From Nisaea acidiphila (lineage in GTDB: Bacteria > Pseudomonadota > Alphaproteobacteria > Thalassobaculales > Thalassobaculaceae): a stretch of DNA of 64,000 nt. The position numbers and the translations under genes are program-made. The DNA is taken from NCBI RefSeq assembly GCF_024662015.1, contig NZ_CP102480.1, positions 2,452,501 to 2,516,500 on the forward strand, read 5' to 3'. Shown piece after piece: positions 36,059-42,752 of the stretch (positions within the stretch are counted from its first letter, which is position 1; the number at the start of each line of letters is the position of its first letter). The notes under the pieces were generated by a model. It searched no databases. It was given only the letters and a program-made list of their open reading frames with translations, and was not told the DNA's origin.

Positions 36059-37177
36059 ATGGCCTCCAATCGTAAAATGCTTGTGCTCGGCGGTGACGGG
36101 ATCGGTCCCGAAGTCGTCAAGGAAGTGCTCCGTGTCGTCGACTGGATGGCGAAGAAGCGGTCCGTCAGCTTCGACCTCCAGGAAGGTCTTGTCGGCGGGG
36201 CTGCCTACGACAAGCACGGCACGCCGCTGACCGACGAGACTCTGGCCGACGCGGTGGATTCCGACGCGGTGCTGTTCGGCGCGGTCGGCGGAACGCAATA
36301 TGACGATCTTCCGTTCGAGGTGAAGCCGGAGCGCGGCCTGCTGCGTCTGCGCAAGGAGATGGACCTTTTCGCCAACCTGCGGCCGGCGATGGTTTTCGAC
36401 GCGATGGCGGACGCTTCCTCGCTGAAGCGGGACCTCGTCTCAGGCCTGGACATCATGATCCTCCGGGAGCTGACCGGCGGCGTTTATTTCGGCCAGCCGC
36501 GCGGGATCGACGATCTGCCGGACGGCACTAAGAAGGGTTACGACACCCAGGTCTACACGACCCCGGAAATCGAGCGCATCGGCCGTGTCGCCTTCGATCT
36601 CGCCCGCAAGCGCGACGGCCGGGTGACCTCGGTCGAGAAGGCCAATGTCATGATGTCCGGCGTGCTCTGGCGGGAGGTGATGACCAACCTGCACAAGGCC
36701 GAGGGCGAAGGTGTCGTGCTGGATCACATGTATGCCGACAACTGCGCCATGCAGCTGGTGCGCAACCCGAAGCAGTTCGACGTGATCGTCACGGACAACC
36801 TGTTTGGTGACATTCTCTCCGATTGCGCGGCAATGCTGACAGGCTCTCTCGGGATGCTGCCGTCCGCCTCGCTCGGCGCGGTGGACGAGGTCACCGGCAA
36901 GCGCCATGCGCTTTACGAGCCGGTGCACGGCTCCGCACCGGACATCGCCGGGAAAGGCATTGCCAACCCGATCGCGGAGATGCTTAGTTTCGCCATGGCT
37001 TTGCGCTACTCCTTCGATATGGGTGAAGAAGCGGACATGCTCGAACAGGCGATCCAGAACGTTCTGAAATCCGGACTGCGGACTGCGGATATCATGCAGG
37101 ACGGCATGGCGCGCGTCTCGACTACCGTGATGACTGACAGCCTGCTCAAAGAGCTGGACAAACTCGTATCGGGATAG
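36059..37177 (+). CDS. leuB: 3-isopropylmalate dehydrogenase
   Basis: The 372-residue NAD-dependent enzyme oxidatively decarboxylates 3-isopropylmalate, the third step of the leucine branch. Motifs include [58 protein letters not shown] and the NAD site [18 protein letters not shown]. No strong ribosome-binding site is visible, only AAGCGG. Confidence 0.97.
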   Translation: MASNRKMLVLGGDGIGPEVVKEVLRVVDWMAKKRSVSFDLQEGLVGGAAYDKHGTPLTDETLADAVDSDAVLFGAVGGTQYDDLPFEVKPERGLLRLRKEMDLFANLRPAMVFDAMADASSLKRDLVSGLDIMILRELTGGVYFGQPRGIDDLPDGTKKGYDTQVYTTPEIERIGRVAFDLARKRDGRVTSVEKANVMMSGVLWREVMTNLHKAEGEGVVLDHMYADNCAMQLVRNPKQFDVIVTDNLFGDILSDCAAMLTGSLGMLPSASLGAVDEVTGKRHALYEPVHGSAPDIAGKGIANPIAEMLSFAMALRYSFDMGEEADMLEQAIQNVLKSGLRTADIMQDGMARVSTTVMTDSLLKELDKLVSG

Positions 37178-37206
37178 CCCCCCCAACCAGCATTGCTTGA
37201 ATTAAG

Positions 37207-37234
37207 TCGGCGGGGGGCGTAAGTCTCCCGCCGA
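37207..37234 (+). terminator. Stem-loop between leuB and asd
   Basis: TCGGCGGG and CCCGCCGA pair perfectly around a 12-nt loop. No T-run follows directly, so it may attenuate or protect RNA ends and need not terminate. Confidence 0.4.
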
Positions 37235-37277
37235 AGTCGTTTATGGACTTCAACAACCAGAGGAATGGACCAGAACC

Positions 37278-38303
37278 ATGGGCTACAAAGTTGCCGTTGT
37301 CGGCGCGACGGGCGCCGTTGGTCGTGAAATGCTTACAACCCTTGCCGAGCGCGATTTTCCGGCGACCGAAGTCGTCGCGCTGGCTTCCGAGAAATCGGCG
37401 GGCACCGAGGTGTCCTACGGCGAGGACAAGACACTCAAGGTCCAGAACTTGGCGACTTACGACTTCACCGGCACCGACATCGCGCTGTTCTCGGCCGGCG
37501 GCACGATCTCAGAGAAGTTCGCGCCCAAGGCCGCGTCGGCAGGCTGCGTCGTGATTGACAACAGTTCCCATTTCCGGATGGATCCGGACGTGCCGCTGGT
37601 CGTGCCGGAAGTGAATGCAGGCGCGCTCTCGCGCTACGGCAAGCGCAACATCATCGCCAATCCGAACTGCTCCACTGCGCAGCTCGTCGTGGCGCTGAAG
37701 CCGCTGCACGACGCGGCAAAGATTAAGCGTGTCGTGGTCTCGACCTACCAGTCGGTTTCGGGCGCCGGCAAGGAAGGCATGGACGAACTCTTCACGCAGA
37801 CCCGGGCGATCTACGTGAACGATCCGGTGGAGAACGAGAAGTTCACTAAGCAGATCGCCTTCAACGTCATTCCGCATATCGACAAGTTCATGGATGACGG
37901 CGCGACGAAGGAAGAGTGGAAGATGACCGGCGAGACCAAGAAGATCCTCGACCCGGCCATCGAACTCGTCGCCATGTGCGTCCGCGTGCCGGTCTTTATC
38001 GGCCATGCCGAGGCGGTATTCGTCGAGACCGAAAAGTCGCTGAGCGTCGAGGAAGCCCGCGCCGCCATGCAGGACTTCCCCGGTCTCGTGGTGGTCGATC
38101 ACCGGGCGGACGAAGGCTATGTCACGCCGCATGAATGCGCCGGCGAGGATGCGGTCTATGTCAGCCGGGTCCGCAAGGATCCGACGGTGAAGAACGGCCT
38201 CATCTTCTGGTGCGTCTCGGATAACCTTCGCAAAGGGGCGGCGCTCAACGCCGTGCAGATCGCCGAGACCCTGGTGAAGGAGCATCTCGAAAAAGCGGCC
38301 TGA
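37278..38303 (+). CDS. asd: Aspartate-semialdehyde dehydrogenase
   Basis: The 341-residue NADPH enzyme makes aspartate semialdehyde for lysine, methionine and threonine. VGATGAVGREML is the nucleotide loop, NPNCSTAQLV carries the catalytic Cys, and VVSTYQSVSGAGKEGM and the FIGHAEAVFVE histidine region are intact. It follows leuB by 100 nt and ends with a strong terminator. Confidence 0.97.
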   Translation: MGYKVAVVGATGAVGREMLTTLAERDFPATEVVALASEKSAGTEVSYGEDKTLKVQNLATYDFTGTDIALFSAGGTISEKFAPKAASAGCVVIDNSSHFRMDPDVPLVVPEVNAGALSRYGKRNIIANPNCSTAQLVVALKPLHDAAKIKRVVVSTYQSVSGAGKEGMDELFTQTRAIYVNDPVENEKFTKQIAFNVIPHIDKFMDDGATKEEWKMTGETKKILDPAIELVAMCVRVPVFIGHAEAVFVETEKSLSVEEARAAMQDFPGLVVVDHRADEGYVTPHECAGEDAVYVSRVRKDPTVKNGLIFWCVSDNLRKGAALNAVQIAETLVKEHLEKAA

Positions 38304-38332
38304 TCTCCTCCGCATACTCATCTCCGAAAAGG

Positions 38333-38357
38333 CGGCCGGGCTTTCCCGGCCGTTTTT
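38333..38357 (+). terminator. Rho-independent terminator after asd
   Basis: CGGCCGGG and CCCGGCCG pair perfectly around a short loop and are followed by five T. It isolates the downstream R-body locus from the amino-acid genes. Confidence 0.92.
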
Positions 38358-38380
38358 ATTTTCCGAATTTCAACTATTGC

Positions 38381-38407
38381 GTTCACAATTCGGCCCCGAT
38401 CCTCGTC
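38381..38407 (+). promoter_or_regulatory. Candidate ECF promoter 1 (sigma gene)
   Basis: GTTCAC at 38381-38386, then exactly 17 nt, then CGTC at 38404-38407. The same two blocks with the same spacing occur at 39227-39253 and 42250-42276. The geometry fits a -35/-10 pair of an ECF-type sigma factor, and the position implies autoregulation of the sigma gene that starts 68 nt downstream. Confidence 0.7.
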
Positions 38408-38421
38408 CCTCATGCATGGGC

Positions 38422-38441
38422 GTGAGTAAAAAACTACTCAC
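38422..38441 (+). promoter_or_regulatory. Perfect inverted repeat in the sigma-gene leader, candidate operator
   Basis: GTGAGTA at 38422-38428 and TACTCAC at 38435-38441 form a perfect 7-bp inverted repeat around AAAAAC. It begins some 15 nt downstream of the candidate -10 block, so a bound repressor would block transcript start or early elongation. The regulator is unknown. Confidence 0.5.
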
Positions 38442-38474
38442 CCCGTTGCATACCAAGCACAGAGCACTTTCAAC

Positions 38475-39218
38475 GTGTCGGGGCTTCACGTGGGGACTGG
38501 AAATCAGGACAGCGGCAATGGCCGGACTGAGCCTGGAGCAGGCTTGTCCGGCGATCTTTTCGCCGAGGCGACGCGCAGCGCGGTCGATCTCATCGCCCGT
38601 TCCGCCGAAGGGTTTTCCCGGCAGGTTCCGGTACGCGAAATCCCGCCACCCCCGATATCGCCGAAAGGCGAACGCCGCACCCCCCAACCTCCGGAGGCCT
38701 TCTGGGAACTCTGGTCCGAACATCAGAGCCAGCTACTCAGACAATGCATGCGGCTGATGTCCGGCAATATGGCGGATGCCGAAGACGCTCTCGGAAACGC
38801 TTTGGTCCGGGCCTCTTCCCACTTTGCCGAGGGCGGCGGCGAGGGGATCGCGAACCAGCGCGCCTGGCTTTCCCGCCTGGTGCATAATTCCTGCATCGAC
38901 TTCTACCGTGCCCGGTCGCGCCAGAAGCGCTGGACCGACGAGGTGATGGCCATGGCGGACGGGGACGATATTCCCTCCGCGCCGACACCGGAGCCGACGC
39001 CTGAAGAAATCGCGGAAACCGGGGAGTCCATGCGGAAGCTGCAGACGGAGCTCAACAAGCTGCCGGAGCTGTTGCGCGTGCCGCTGATCCTCCGTTTTCT
39101 CGAGGGCCTTTCCTACGCTGAGATCGCCGAGCGGCTGTGCATCCCGAATTGCACCGCCCGCAAGCGCGTGCAGCTCGCCCGCGAGCGGCTGCGCCGGAAC
39201 GGCGCCGCGCCAACCTGA
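38475..39218 (+). CDS. ECF-type sigma-70 family factor of the R-body locus
   Basis: The 247-residue protein has a region 2-like segment at about 76-150 (FWELWSEHQSQLLRQ, ADAEDALGNALVRAS, RAWLSRLVHNSCIDFYR) and a region 4 helix-turn-helix at about 190-242 (LPELLRVPLILRFLEGLSYAEIAERL, TARKRVQLARERL). The first 75 residues are Pro- and Gly-rich and unlike a normal sigma N-terminus. The start is uncertain: GTG 38475 has no ribosome-binding site, whereas TTG 38544 has GGAG at good spacing and would give a 224-residue protein. No anti-sigma gene lies beside it. The three GTTCAC-N17-CGTC sites around it suggest it transcribes itself, the reb array and the accessory pair. Confidence 0.82.
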   Translation: MSGLHVGTGNQDSGNGRTEPGAGLSGDLFAEATRSAVDLIARSAEGFSRQVPVREIPPPPISPKGERRTPQPPEAFWELWSEHQSQLLRQCMRLMSGNMADAEDALGNALVRASSHFAEGGGEGIANQRAWLSRLVHNSCIDFYRARSRQKRWTDEVMAMADGDDIPSAPTPEPTPEEIAETGESMRKLQTELNKLPELLRVPLILRFLEGLSYAEIAERLCIPNCTARKRVQLARERLRRNGAAPT

Positions 39219-39226
39219 GATTTCTT

Positions 39227-39253
39227 GTTCACACCTATTGCGGGTGGAGCGTC
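39227..39253 (+). promoter_or_regulatory. Candidate ECF promoter 2 (reb array)
   Basis: GTTCAC at 39227-39232, 17 nt, CGTC at 39250-39253. It is the second copy of the shared element and lies 81 nt before the first Reb start codon. It shares a wider TTGTTCAC-N14-GAGCGTC match with promoter 3. Confidence 0.72.
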
Positions 39254-39333
39254 ATGGAATTGTTCGCGCCCAGTTGAGAGCAAGGAGAGACGGGGCGGAC
39301 GGTCCTGAAACCACCAGTATCGAGGAGACAGAG

Positions 39334-39666
39334 ATGGCAATCCCAACTCCGGTCAACGGTCAGATCACCGACTCCGTCACCCAGGCCAATGTGAAGGTTC
39401 TGGGCGACTCGCCGGCCATGGCCATGGGGGCGATTTACCAGTCGCTCGCGCATTCCACGGGCATTCTCTACGAGAACGCCGTGAGCTCGCAGCAGCAGCT
39501 CGGCATCGCCGCTCAGGCCGCGACCAACCAGGGCGTGATCCAGATCTACAGCATCGACACCATGGCCGACGCGGTCGCGACGTCGAAGATCGGCAACAGC
39601 GATGTGCCGAACAACATGCTGTCGCTGCTGACCGCCCTGAAGGCGACCAGCGCCGGTCCGGTCTAA
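39334..39666 (+). CDS. rebB: RebB-family R-body protein, long class, copy 1
   Basis: The 110-residue protein matches the RebB ("killing trait") family of R-body subunits. It opens with TPVNGQITDSVTQANVKVLG, followed by MGAIYQSLAHSTGILYENAV and a helical, Gln/Ala-rich region QQQLGIAAQAATNQGVIQIY. R-bodies are insoluble protein ribbons that coil inside the cell and can extend abruptly, known from Caedibacter endosymbionts. Copy 2 at 39876 is nearly identical in the N-terminal and central parts. ATG 39334 has GAGGAGA upstream. It is the first gene after ECF promoter 2. Confidence 0.88.
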   Translation: MAIPTPVNGQITDSVTQANVKVLGDSPAMAMGAIYQSLAHSTGILYENAVSSQQQLGIAAQAATNQGVIQIYSIDTMADAVATSKIGNSDVPNNMLSLLTALKATSAGPV

Positions 39667-39694
39667 GACCGCGGCCAAGACGCAACCCTCGCGC

Positions 39695-39725
39695 CCGGGA
39701 CGATTTCCTGAGGAATGAGTCCCGG
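39695..39725 (+). other. Stem-loop between Reb copies 1 and 2
   Basis: CCGGGAC and GTCCCGG form the outer arms, and an inner TTCCT-G-AGGAA palindrome sits in the centre. There is no T-run. It may stabilise or partly terminate the first reb message. The remaining 209-nt gap has no other gene. Confidence 0.55.
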
Positions 39726-39875
39726 TGTGCGGAAATCTCAACCAGCCGAGAGGATCGGACGCACCAGCGCACCCGGTAGCAGGCCAACGGCAATGGGGGG
39801 TTTGGTTCCATTGTACGAGCGCATGACAACTGCCGGTGCCCGGATGTCTGCCCCTGCGGCGAATGGAGTGATGCA

Positions 39876-40208
39876 ATGGCAGACAATACACCGGTCAACG
39901 GCATGATCACCGACTCCGTTACCCAGGCCAACGTGAAGGTCCTGGGCGACGCACCGGCAATGAGCATGGGAGCGATTTTCCAGTCGCTCGCGCATTCCAC
40001 CGGCATTCTCTACGAAAATGCCGTGAGCTCGCAGCAGCAGCTGCAGATCGCGGCCCAGGCCTCCACCAACCAGGGTGTGATCCAGATCTACAGTGTGGAC
40101 ACCATGGCCGGGGCGGCCGCGACCTCGAAGATCGGCAACAGCGACGTGCCCAACAATATGCTGGCGCTGCTGTCCTCGCTGAAGGCGGCGTCGCCGGCGG
40201 TGTCCTGA
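39876..40208 (+). CDS. rebB: RebB-family R-body protein, long class, copy 2
   Basis: The 110-residue protein is a close paralog of copy 1: NTPVNGMITDSVTQANVKVLG, MGAIFQSLAHSTGILYENAVS, then AQASTNQGVIQIYSVDTMAG and a matching C-terminus ATSKIGNSDVPNNML. Most differences are conservative, so the pair arose by recent duplication. It starts at ATG 39876 with GGAG at 39865-39868. It probably co-assembles with the other Reb proteins into the ribbon; this is inferred from the family. Confidence 0.88.
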   Translation: MADNTPVNGMITDSVTQANVKVLGDAPAMSMGAIFQSLAHSTGILYENAVSSQQQLQIAAQASTNQGVIQIYSVDTMAGAAATSKIGNSDVPNNMLALLSSLKAASPAVS

Positions 40209-40230
40209 GGCCCAACAGTCGAAGAGTGAG

Positions 40231-40281
40231 GAGGCGGCGCGACGGTGCGGCGCCTCCCCCTTCCCCACACGCTAGACGTGT
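40231..40281 (+). other. Two stem-loops before the divergent Reb gene
   Basis: GAGGCG at 40231-40236 can pair with CGCCTC at 40251-40256. A second hairpin, ACACG-ctaga-CGTGT, lies at 40267-40281, just upstream of the AGGAGAG ribosome-binding site of the next gene. Confidence 0.4.
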
Positions 40282-40298
40282 CATTAGGAGAGAGCGAG

Positions 40299-40649
40299 AT
40301 GTCAGACCGAAACCGTGTCAACGACCTGGTCACCGACTCGGTCACACAGACCAACACAATGGATCTGGGAGTCGCGCCGGCGCTGTCGGCACTGCCTGTC
40401 TATACCTCTCTCGCGGAAGCGACGAGCGTGCTTTACGCCAACATGGTGGCGAACCAGCAACATAACTCCGTGGTCGGCACAACGTCTTTGGTCGCAAGTG
40501 TGGACAAGCTGCTCAGCATTGACCAGCGCTCCGCCGAATCGACTCAGGATCAGATGATGAAGAAGGTTCTGGATACGCTGAACGAGATGGATCGGCGCAG
40601 GACGCTCGCGGCTGCGGGCGAGGATGCTTTGAAGACGCTTGTGCAGTGA
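40299..40649 (+). CDS. Divergent Reb-family protein
   Basis: The 116-residue protein keeps the N-terminal signature in altered form (RVNDLVTDSVTQTNTMDLG) but then diverges: SALPVYTSLAEATSVLYANMVANQQ, a short helix around a KLLSIDQRSAEST turn, and a C-terminal charged helix (QMMKKVLDTLNEMDRRRT). It therefore probably plays a separate structural role, such as a cap or an assembly factor. ATG 40299 has AGGAG at 40286-40290, which excludes the earlier in-frame start at 40245. Confidence 0.75.
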   Translation: MSDRNRVNDLVTDSVTQTNTMDLGVAPALSALPVYTSLAEATSVLYANMVANQQHNSVVGTTSLVASVDKLLSIDQRSAESTQDQMMKKVLDTLNEMDRRRTLAAAGEDALKTLVQ

Positions 40650-40675
40650 TCCGGCGTTCCCGGAGGTAGCGAGTC

Positions 40676-40903
40676 ATGGCAGAGACGGTCAACGGCCAGA
40701 TCACGGACGCGGTCACGCAGGCCAACGTCAAGGTGCTTGGCGAAGCGCCGGCGGAGGCGGTGGGCATGTCCTTTCAGGCCCTGTCCCACGCAATAGGCCT
40801 TGCAATGGAGAATGCCACCTCGACCCAGGGCGGAATGCAGCAGGTCGCCAATACCGCAACGTCCTCGATCTGCGCCTTGATCGTCGAACAGGCGGGTAAG
40901 TGA
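40676..40903 (+). CDS. Short-class Reb protein, copy 1
   Basis: The 75-residue protein has the signature VNGQITDAVTQANVKVLGEAPAEAVG, then SFQALSHAIGLAMENATSTQGG and a short tail with a CALIVEQAGK end. It lacks the last third of the long class. The same short layout occurs in the gene at 41399. Such small subunits could be the equivalent of accessory Reb proteins needed for assembly in Caedibacter, but equivalence by sequence is not established. GGAGG precedes the start by 9 nt. Confidence 0.78.
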   Translation: MAETVNGQITDAVTQANVKVLGEAPAEAVGMSFQALSHAIGLAMENATSTQGGMQQVANTATSSICALIVEQAGK

Positions 40904-40928
40904 GGCACGCCGAACGGAAGAATTCACG

Positions 40929-40968
40929 AGCCGGCCTGCGGGGCCGTCTCCGATATGGCGGGCCGGCT
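40929..40968 (+). other. Stem-loop before long-class Reb copy 3
   Basis: AGCCGGCC at 40929-40936 pairs perfectly with GGCCGGCT at 40961-40968 around a 24-nt loop in the 126-nt gap. No T-run follows. Confidence 0.45.
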
Positions 40969-41029
40969 GTCAGCCGGTCCCGGGATCTACCGGCGGTCAT
41001 GAAGCCGCCGCTCAGGAAGGAGCAAGGAT

Positions 41030-41350
41030 ATGGCTATACCGACGCCGGTGAACGGACAGATCACGGATTCCGTTACCCAGAGCAACGTCCAGACCCTGGG
41101 CGCGGCCCCGTCAGTCGCGATGGGGGCGATCTACCAGTCGCTCTCACATTCGACGGGAATCCTCTATCAGAACACCGTCCAGCAGCAGCAGCAGGCGGCG
41201 ATCTGCGCGCAGGCGGCGACGAACCAGGGCGTGCTGCAGATCTACAGCGTCAATTCCATGGCCGCCGCCACGGCGACCAGCAAACTGGCGCAGTCGGATA
41301 CTACGGACACGCTGATGACGCTGCTCGTGGCGCTTGCGGCTCTGAAATAG
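41030..41350 (+). CDS. rebB: RebB-family R-body protein, long class, copy 3
   Basis: The 106-residue protein has TPVNGQITDSVTQSNVQTLGAAPS, MGAIYQSLSHSTGILYQNTV and the QAATNQGVLQIYSVNSMAAATATSK segment shared with copies 1 and 2. The C-terminus (DTTDTLMTLLVALAALK) is shorter and more hydrophobic. AAGGAG and GGAAGG lie upstream of ATG 41030. It lies between two short-class genes, so long and short types alternate in this half of the array. Confidence 0.87.
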   Translation: MAIPTPVNGQITDSVTQSNVQTLGAAPSVAMGAIYQSLSHSTGILYQNTVQQQQQAAICAQAATNQGVLQIYSVNSMAAATATSKLAQSDTTDTLMTLLVALAALK

Positions 41351-41398
41351 GGCGCTAGAGAGCTTGATGATTTTGGCTTGTGAGCAGGGGCAAGAGCA

Positions 41399-41644
41399 AT
41401 GGCAGATGAAACGCCCGTCAATTCACAGATTACGGATGCCGTAACCCAGACCAATGTGAAGGTTGTCGGTGAGGCGCCCGCCCAGGCCATGGGCATGGTC
41501 TACCAATCGATGGCGCATTCCATCTCGTTGTCGATGCAGAACGCAATGCAGGCGCAAGGCGGCCTGCAGCAAATAGGAAACGCGGTTACGTCGAGCGCCT
41601 GCCGGCTCATTCTCGACGCGACCAAGGGCGGGATGGGAAGCTGA
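41399..41644 (+). CDS. Short-class Reb protein, copy 2
   Basis: The 81-residue protein resembles the gene at 40676: TPVNSQITDAVTQTNVKVVGEAPAQAMGMVYQ, SMAHSISLSMQNAM, QGGLQQIGNAVTSSACRLI. It ends in DATKGGMGS. Both short proteins have a single Cys in the same TSS-x-C context, which could support cross-linking or simple packing. The start is ATG 41399. Confidence 0.8.
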   Translation: MADETPVNSQITDAVTQTNVKVVGEAPAQAMGMVYQSMAHSISLSMQNAMQAQGGLQQIGNAVTSSACRLILDATKGGMGS

Positions 41645-41685
41645 ACCGGATCTCGATGCCCGCTGCGGAGTTTGGAGATTGACCG

Positions 41686-42180
41686 ATGACCGACGATAGC
41701 GAGTTCGGAAGCGAAGACACTATATTCGGCGCTAGCAACAACGACACGGTCTCCGGCGGTGGTGGCAACGATACGGTCTCCGGCGGTGGCGGCAACGACA
41801 CCGCCTCGGGAGGAGGAGGAACCACGAACTTGCCTGCCGGTCCGGGTGTGAACTCGATGATTCTCGACGCGGTCAAACAGTCAAACAGTGCCGTGCTTGG
41901 GGCGTCTGGCGAGAATGGAGCCTCGATCGCCTATCAGAAAGTAGCGCAGGCGGCGGCGTTCGCGGTCCAGGATTCGACTGACTACTTGCGCAATATCATG
42001 GCGATGAGCGCGGCCGCGACGGGTGTGGCATTGCAGAAAATGGTCGCGAATCCGTCGGAGGCGACACTGTACGAACCGATCCTGACCCAAGCCAATTTGG
42101 CGGTTACCAACGCGAGAACGAATTTTACTGACGTCGGAAGCGCGGCCGGAACGATCGTAAAGGATTTCCCGTCCAGCTGA
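41686..42180 (+). CDS. RTX-repeat/Reb-like fusion protein
   Basis: The 164-residue protein starts with an acidic segment and two to three copies of the RTX nonapeptide pattern GGxGxDxUx (GGGGNDTVS, GGGGNDTAS) at about 24-46, encoded by 27-bp direct DNA repeats. A Reb-like helical part follows: PGVNSMILDAVKQSNSAVLG, ASIAYQKVAQAAAFAVQDSTDYL. The middle is extended relative to other Reb proteins. RTX repeats bind Ca2+ and fold outside cells, so this subunit may link R-body behaviour to calcium or to the surface; that is inference. It ends the reb array before a strong terminator. Confidence 0.75.
   Translation: MTDDSEFGSEDTIFGASNNDTVSGGGGNDTVSGGGGNDTASGGGGTTNLPAGPGVNSMILDAVKQSNSAVLGASGENGASIAYQKVAQAAAFAVQDSTDYLRNIMAMSAAATGVALQKMVANPSEATLYEPILTQANLAVTNARTNFTDVGSAAGTIVKDFPSS
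41746..41799 (+). repeat. Two 27-bp direct repeats encoding RTX-like nonapeptides
   Basis: Two tandem 27-bp units starting ACGGTCTCCGGCGGTGG differ by only two bases (T/C and T/C). They encode successive RTX-like units and could expand or contract by slippage. Confidence 0.75.
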
Positions 42181-42221
42181 TTTGACATCGAATTTCCGCT
42201 GCCTCCGCAGGCCAGCCGACT

Positions 42222-42249
42222 GGGCTCCGTTAACGGAGCCCGTTTTTTT
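42222..42249 (+). terminator. Rho-independent terminator of the reb array
   Basis: A perfect palindrome with arms GGGCTCCGTT and AACGGAGCCC is followed by seven T. The T-run directly abuts the -35 block of ECF promoter 3. Confidence 0.93.
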
Positions 42250-42276
42250 GTTCACGTCGCGCTTTCCTCGAGCGTC
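42250..42276 (+). promoter_or_regulatory. Candidate ECF promoter 3 (accessory pair)
   Basis: GTTCAC at 42250-42255, 17 nt, CGTC at 42273-42276. It is the third copy of the shared element. The accessory gene start lies 77 nt downstream. Confidence 0.72.
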
Positions 42277-42352
42277 CGCAGAAAGGAGGCGAGACATTCC
42301 GCGTCACGAGAGTCTTGGCGCGCCCGCCTTTCAGGGACTCGAGGAGACCGAA

Positions 42353-42727
42353 ATGGCCAAGAAACCGAGCAGTGGACGGCGATCGGTGCGCCAGCGCGTG
42401 CGCGACCGTGCCGAGGACTATATCGACAAGAAAATCGACGAGGCGATGGATCGGCTGGATGAGACGCTGGAACCCGATCCCGAAGAGTCTGTCGCGGAAG
42501 CATTCATCGAGGCGGAAAGCCAGTCCGTAGAGATCGCCGGACCGGACGCCGTGGAGGCGGTGACTGAAGATGAGACGGTGGAGGTCGTTATCGAGGTCGA
42601 CGCCGATAACCCGCCCACTCCGGATCCGGAAGCCGCCGCCGCGGCAGCCGAGGTCAGCGAGGCGGAAGCGGTCGAGAAAGAGGCCCGAGCGCTGCAGGAC
42701 CTGGCGACAAAAGTCTACGGCGCGTGA
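42353..42727 (+). CDS. R-body locus accessory protein A, charged helical
   Basis: The 124-residue protein has a basic N-terminal segment (KKPSSGRRSVRQRVR), a predicted amphipathic helix at about 11-42 (AEDYIDKKIDEAMDRLDETL) and a long acidic, Glu/Val/Ala-rich C-terminus. I do not recognise the family. ATG 42353 has GAGGAG upstream. Transcription from ECF promoter 3 places it in the sigma regulon with the reb genes, and the two-pole charge suggests a role in assembly or chaperoning. This is inference. Confidence 0.65.
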   Translation: MAKKPSSGRRSVRQRVRDRAEDYIDKKIDEAMDRLDETLEPDPEESVAEAFIEAESQSVEIAGPDAVEAVTEDETVEVVIEVDADNPPTPDPEAAAAAAEVSEAEAVEKEARALQDLATKVYGA

Positions 42728-42752
42728 AAGACCGCCGCCGAAAGGGCGCGTC

